Assembly (NCBI RefSeq): GCF_000517545.1
Contig: NZ_BAIV01000003.1
Location: forward strand, 1-64,000
Direction of reading: 5' to 3'
From: Bacteroides reticulotermitis JCM 10512
GTDB lineage: Bacteria > Bacteroidota > Bacteroidia > Bacteroidales > Bacteroidaceae
Length of the DNA: 64,000 bases
This document shows positions 60,562-64,000 of this stretch, one piece after another. The translations under genes and the position numbers were made by a program. A model generated the notes under the pieces. The model saw nothing but the letters and a program-made list of their open reading frames with translations. It made no database searches and was not told where the DNA came from. Position 1 is the first letter of the stretch; each line of letters begins with the position of its first letter.

Positions 60562-61757
60562 ATGGAACAAAAAACGAGAATTAAAGGAAATGTCCACTAT
60601 GTAGGAGTGAATGACCGTGCAAAACACCGCTTTGAAGCTATGTGGCCATTGCCTAATGGAGTTTCGTATAACTCTTACCTGATAGATGACGAAATGGTTA
60701 CATTGGTCGATACGGTCGATATTTGCTATTTTGAAGTATACTTGCGGAAAATAAAGAAAATTATCGGAGACCGACCGATTAACTATTTAATTATAAATCA
60801 CATGGAGCCGGATCATTCTGGCTCTATCCGGTTGATAAAGCAGCATTATCCGAATATTATTATCGTAGGGAATAAGCAAACCTTTGGTATGGTAGAAGGT
60901 TTTTATGGAGTGACTGGCGAGCAGTATTTAGTGAAAGACGGTGATTTCCTAGCTGTGGGACGTCATAAGCTTCGCTTCTTTATGACTCCAATGGTGCATT
61001 GGCCGGAAACAATGATGACTTTTGATGAAACGGACGGACTTCTTTTCTCTGGAGATGGTTTCGGATGCTTTGGTACGTTGGATGGAGGGTTTATGGACTC
61101 TCGCATGAATGTGGATAAGTATTGGAATGAGATGGTTCGCTATTACTCGAATATTGTCGGCAAGTACGGTGGCCCGGTTCAGAAGGCGTTGCAGAAACTC
61201 GGTGGACTATCTATATCAGCCATCTGTTCGACTCACGGTCCTGTATGGACGGAGAACATAAGCAGAGTAATGGGCTTTATGATCGCTTGAGTCGCTATGA
61301 TGCCGATGAAGGAGTTGTAATTGCCTACGGCAGTATGTATGGAAATACCGAGCAAATGGCCGAAGCGATTGCTGCTGAACTTTCTGCTCAAGGCATTAAG
61401 AATATTGTAATGCATAATGTATCTAAGAGCCATCCTTCGTATATAATAGCCGATATTTTCCGATATAAGGGATTGATTATCGGTAGCCCTACGTATAGCA
61501 ATCAGATATATCCGGAGATCGAATCGTTGTTATCAAAGATTTTGGTACGCGAGCTCAAAGGACGCTATCTGGGATATTTCGGTTCTTTTACATGGGCCGG
61601 CGCTGCGGTAAAACGTTTAGCGGAATTTGCTGAGAAAAGTAAGTTTGAGTTAGTGGGCGATCCGGTGGAAATGAAACAAGCTATGACTGAACTGAATTAT
61701 GTTCAGAGCGAAAATCTGGCGCGTGCGATGTCCGACCGATTGAAAAAAGACCGCTAA
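60562..61757 (+). CDS. Flavodiiron protein, FprA-type A-type flavoprotein (one frame break)
   Basis: About 398 residues, the usual family size. The N-terminal metallo-beta-lactamase-like diiron domain has the ligand motif NHMEPDHSGS, HWPETMMTFDETDGLLFSGD, and CSTHGPVW. The C-terminal flavodoxin domain has AYGSMYGNTEQMAEAIA (FMN phosphate loop) and SPTYSNQIYPE. These enzymes reduce oxygen (or nitric oxide) to water in anaerobes, in the cytoplasm. The frame is split into 60562-61290 and 61245-61757; one more G in ATGGGCTTTATG (about 61270-61273) gives SRVMGLYDRLSRYD. Probably an oxygen-defence gene, not part of pectin metabolism. Confidence 0.92.
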
Positions 61758-61812
61758 TCACGAGAAAACTATATAAATCAATTTATTAACTAACCAATAA
61801 AACAACCGACTT

Positions 61813-62625
61813 ATGAGGCTTATTATTCAGCCGGACTATCAGTCCGTATCTCTGTGGGCGGCGCATTATGTAGCTGCTAAAATCAAGTCTGTCAACCCAA
61901 CCCCCGAAAGACCGTTTGTACTTGGATGTCCTACCGGCTCTTCTCCTCTGGGTATGTATAAGGCTTTAATCGACCTGAACAAGAAAGGAATTATTTCTTT
62001 CCAGAACGTGGTTACGTTCAATATGGATGAATATGTGGGCTTACCCCAGGATCATTCGGAAAGCTACTACTCTTTTATGTGGAAAAACTTCTTCGGCCAT
62101 ATCGATATTAAACCGGAGAATACTAATTTGCTCAATGGTAATGCCGCTGATCTGGATGCAGAATGTGCACGCTATGAGGAAAAGATCAAATCTTGTGGAG
62201 GTATTGACCTCTTCATGGGAGGCATTGGACCGGATGGACATATTGCGTTCAACGAACCGGGTTCATCACTGACCTCACGTACTCGTCAGAAAACACTGAC
62301 GGCTGATACGATTATTGCCAATTCGCGTTTCTTTGATAATGATATCAATAAAGTTCCGAAAACAGCATTGACTGTAGGTGTAGGAACGGTATTGTCTGCT
62401 AAAGAAGTGTTGATCATTGTTAATGGGCATGGTAAGGCACGTGCGTTGCATCAGGCAGTAGAAGGCCCTATCACTCAGATGTGGACGATCAGTGCTTTGC
62501 AAATGCATGAAAAAGGTATAATTGTTTGTGATGATGCAGCGACTGATGAATTGAAAGTCGGAACTTATCGTTACTTCAAAGATATTGAAGCGGGACACTT
62601 AGATCCAAAATCATTGCTGGCATAA
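61813..62625 (+). CDS. nagB: Glucosamine-6-phosphate deaminase
   Basis: 270 residues, close to the usual 266. Converts glucosamine 6-phosphate to fructose 6-phosphate and ammonia in the cytoplasm. Motifs: [17 protein letters not shown] (phosphate loop), [20 protein letters not shown] (catalytic Asp), [18 protein letters not shown] (catalytic Asp, His and Glu), TVGVGTVL, and GHGKARAL. Monocistronic with a strong terminator 34 bases downstream. Confidence 0.96.
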   Translation: MRLIIQPDYQSVSLWAAHYVAAKIKSVNPTPERPFVLGCPTGSSPLGMYKALIDLNKKGIISFQNVVTFNMDEYVGLPQDHSESYYSFMWKNFFGHIDIKPENTNLLNGNAADLDAECARYEEKIKSCGGIDLFMGGIGPDGHIAFNEPGSSLTSRTRQKTLTADTIIANSRFFDNDINKVPKTALTVGVGTVLSAKEVLIIVNGHGKARALHQAVEGPITQMWTISALQMHEKGIIVCDDAATDELKVGTYRYFKDIEAGHLDPKSLLA

Positions 62626-62659
62626 GTAAACGAATTGTATGCTTGGCCGATAAATAGTT

Positions 62660-62697
62660 AAAGCGGGCTGCTCTTTGTAAAGGGCAGCCCGCTTTTT
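62660..62697 (+). terminator. Rho-independent terminator of nagB
   Basis: Perfect 12-bp stem AAAGCGGGCTGC with GCAGCCCGCTTT, inner TCTTT/AAAGG pairing, then a T-run. The 5' A-run means it may also end the convergent minus-strand gene. Confidence 0.9.
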
Positions 62698-62721
62698 AAT
62701 ATAGTATAAATGTGTTGTCTA

Positions 62722-63336
62722 TTAACTTTCTTCCAACCATCCTTTTCCCTGGCGGACAATTTCGATCTCCTGATTGGTGCAGTTGACAATTGTAGAAGCT
62801 TCGATGCCTCCAATGCCTCCATCAATAATCAGGTCGACTATATCTCCGAACTTTTCCTCAATAAGCTCCGGATCAGTCATGTATTCAATGTCTTCATGCT
62901 TTTCCAAAGGTAGGGTAGTAGTCATAATCGGTGCATCCAGTACCCGGGCTATCTCACGGATAATATTATTGTCGGGCATACGGATACCGACTTCTTTTCG
63001 GTTACGGAATATCTTCGGTAATCGGTTTGTACCGTTTAGAATGAATGTGAACGGTCCCGGCAGATTACGTTTCATAAGCTTGAATACATTATTATCTACC
63101 TTGGCATATTCGCTGACACTACTCAAATCGTAACAAATGATGGATAAGTTGTTTTTTCGCGGATCAATTTCTTTGATGCGGCAGATGCGTTCGATGGCAC
63201 GCTCCTTGAGACCGTGGCATCCGATGGCGTACATCGTATCGGTTGGATAGATGATCAAGCCTCCATCGTTCAGAATATCCACAACCTGTTGAAGGTCTTG
63301 TGGATTGTTGTTTTTATCATACAGTTTTAGAAGCAT
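62722..63336 (-). CDS. L-threonylcarbamoyladenylate synthase family protein (Sua5/YciO/YrdC)
   Basis: 204 residues from ATG 63336 (MLLKLYDKNNNPQDL); an upstream in-frame ATG at 63369 lies inside a hairpin and adds an unlikely tail. YrdC-fold motifs: GGLIIYPTDTMYAIGC, RICRIKEIDPRKNNLSI, RNLPGPFTFIL, VGIRMPDN, PIMTTTLP and STIVNCT. The family makes the threonylcarbamoyl-AMP for the t6A modification of tRNA; the YciO branch of the same fold has a less certain role, so I leave the gene unnamed. Confidence 0.9.
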   Translation of the reverse strand: MLLKLYDKNNNPQDLQQVVDILNDGGLIIYPTDTMYAIGCHGLKERAIERICRIKEIDPRKNNLSIICYDLSSVSEYAKVDNNVFKLMKRNLPGPFTFILNGTNRLPKIFRNRKEVGIRMPDNNIIREIARVLDAPIMTTTLPLEKHEDIEYMTDPELIEEKFGDIVDLIIDGGIGGIEASTIVNCTNQEIEIVRQGKGWLEES

Positions 63337-63344
63337 AATTGTAA

Positions 63345-63386
63345 ACTCACCCCATCTCGCTATTGACAAGCGAGGCAGAGGTGAGT
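63345..63386. terminator. Two-part hairpin between AsmA-like gene and Sua5 family gene
   Basis: Outer arms ACTCACC/GGTGAGT (63345-63351, 63380-63386) and inner arms CTCGCT/AGCGAG (63356-63361, 63369-63374) can form one interrupted stem. It sits just upstream of the Sua5 start on the minus strand, in the leader between the two genes. Confidence 0.45.
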
Positions 63387-63459
63387 GTTTTTAATGGTTA
63401 TTGATCCGTTTCTTAGCCTTTACTCTTTGCAGGCACTTCCTTATCGGGAAAACGAATTC

Positions 63460-64000
63460 TTATTTTAATTTCTTTTTCAGGAAGTCCAGCGCTTTCTCCG
63501 CTGCTTTTTCCGTCACTTTTTGTTTGATTGAATCTTTGTTGGCAGTAGCCGCTGAATCCAATCCTAGTTTCTTACCCAGTTCGCCAATCGCTTTGTTTGC
63601 CACAGACTCTACAGCTTGGTTAGCCATGCTCTTGGTATCAATGCTTACTTTAGGCGAATTGAATGTGCCGCCAATCTTCAAATCTAAAGTTGATAGTTTG
63701 GCTATATCACCTGCTGAGGCGGGGAGTTTCACTTTACCGGAATAGTCGATTGTTTGGTCGAGACCTGTGCTACCGGATAGGTTCATGTTATAATCGCCCA
63801 GTTTGATATCAAAAGGTTTGGTCGATACCCGTCCGTCTTTGATAGTGAAGTCAAGCGACATATCCTTTACCTTCATATTTTTCAGGTTAGGTTGTTTAGT
63901 CGCGTCGGCTATCTCATCGATAACTTTAACACCGCTCAAGCTAAGGTCGCGGGTAGAAAGATTACCGTTTCCTTGAAGCGTATTCAATACCGGGCTCATT
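63460..64000 (-). CDS. AsmA-like protein, C-terminal part (cut by window edge)
   Basis: About 180 residues are visible and the frame runs off the right edge, so the N-terminus is missing. Repetitive beta-strands such as VLNTLQGNGNLSTRDLSLSG, DMSLDFTIKDGRVSTKPFDI, GDYNMNLSGSTGLDQTIDYS and LDLKIGGTFNSPKVSID are typical of AsmA/TamB-like C-terminal regions. A Lys-rich helix (AAEKALDFLKKKLK) closes the protein. Such proteins span the periplasm and take part in outer-membrane lipid transport or assembly. Next to the Sua5 family gene, same strand. Confidence 0.85.
   Translation of the reverse strand, partial: MSPVLNTLQGNGNLSTRDLSLSGVKVIDEIADATKQPNLKNMKVKDMSLDFTIKDGRVSTKPFDIKLGDYNMNLSGSTGLDQTIDYSGKVKLPASAGDIAKLSTLDLKIGGTFNSPKVSIDTKSMANQAVESVANKAIGELGKKLGLDSAATANKDSIKQKVTEKAAEKALDFLKKKLK

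Overview
The window comes from a gut-type Bacteroidales genome, most likely Bacteroides in the broad sense. The evidence is the set of SusC/SusD pairs, two hybrid two-component regulators (HTCS), lipoprotein-rich carbohydrate-active enzymes, promoters with TAnnTTTG-like -7 boxes, and weak Shine-Dalgarno sites. I cannot name the species. Positions 1-59156 form one large pectin (mainly homogalacturonan) utilisation region. Positions 59526-64000 are ordinary chromosomal genes: a YhcC-like radical SAM protein, a flavodiiron protein, nagB, a Sua5/TsaC protein and an AsmA-like protein.

Layout. (1) 1-1467 (-): start of a SusC gene that runs off the left edge. It is divergent from a close paralogue, and each gene carries a copy of the same roughly 80-bp promoter/operator block. 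(2) 2401-15994 (+): susC, susD, a beta-helix surface protein (DUF5123/DUF4957 type), a CE8 pectin methylesterase and three PL1 pectate lyases, closed by a terminator. (3) 16342-27452 (+): a small secreted ORF, susC, susD, beta-helix protein, PL1, CE8. (4) 28391-35309 (-): GH95 and an HTCS. (5) 35524-37065 (+): GH28 polygalacturonase, divergent from the HTCS. (6) 37540-51220 (+): a lipoprotein, a fimbrillin-like/beta-helix fusion, a BACON-PL1 lyase, susC, susD, beta-helix protein, GH28. (7) 52070-59092 (-): GH3 and a second HTCS.

How it would work (inference from families): surface PL1 lyases and CE8 esterases de-esterify and cut homogalacturonan. Beta-helix lipoproteins and SusD proteins hold the chains and SusC imports oligosaccharides. 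Periplasmic GH28, GH95 and GH3 enzymes trim backbone and side chains. The two HTCS proteins sense oligosaccharides in the periplasm and switch on the operons.

Two themes stand out. First, modules are duplicated down to their non-coding DNA. The two GH-HTCS blocks share matching HTCS promoters, matching GH promoters, and a roughly 200-bp ATGAGAGAT-rich element downstream of each glycosidase. Second, eleven plus-strand genes carry one frame break each. Ten are a net loss of one base and several fall in short homopolymers, so the intact reading frames are probably real and the breaks look like assembly errors. Genes broken this way are listed once over their full span.
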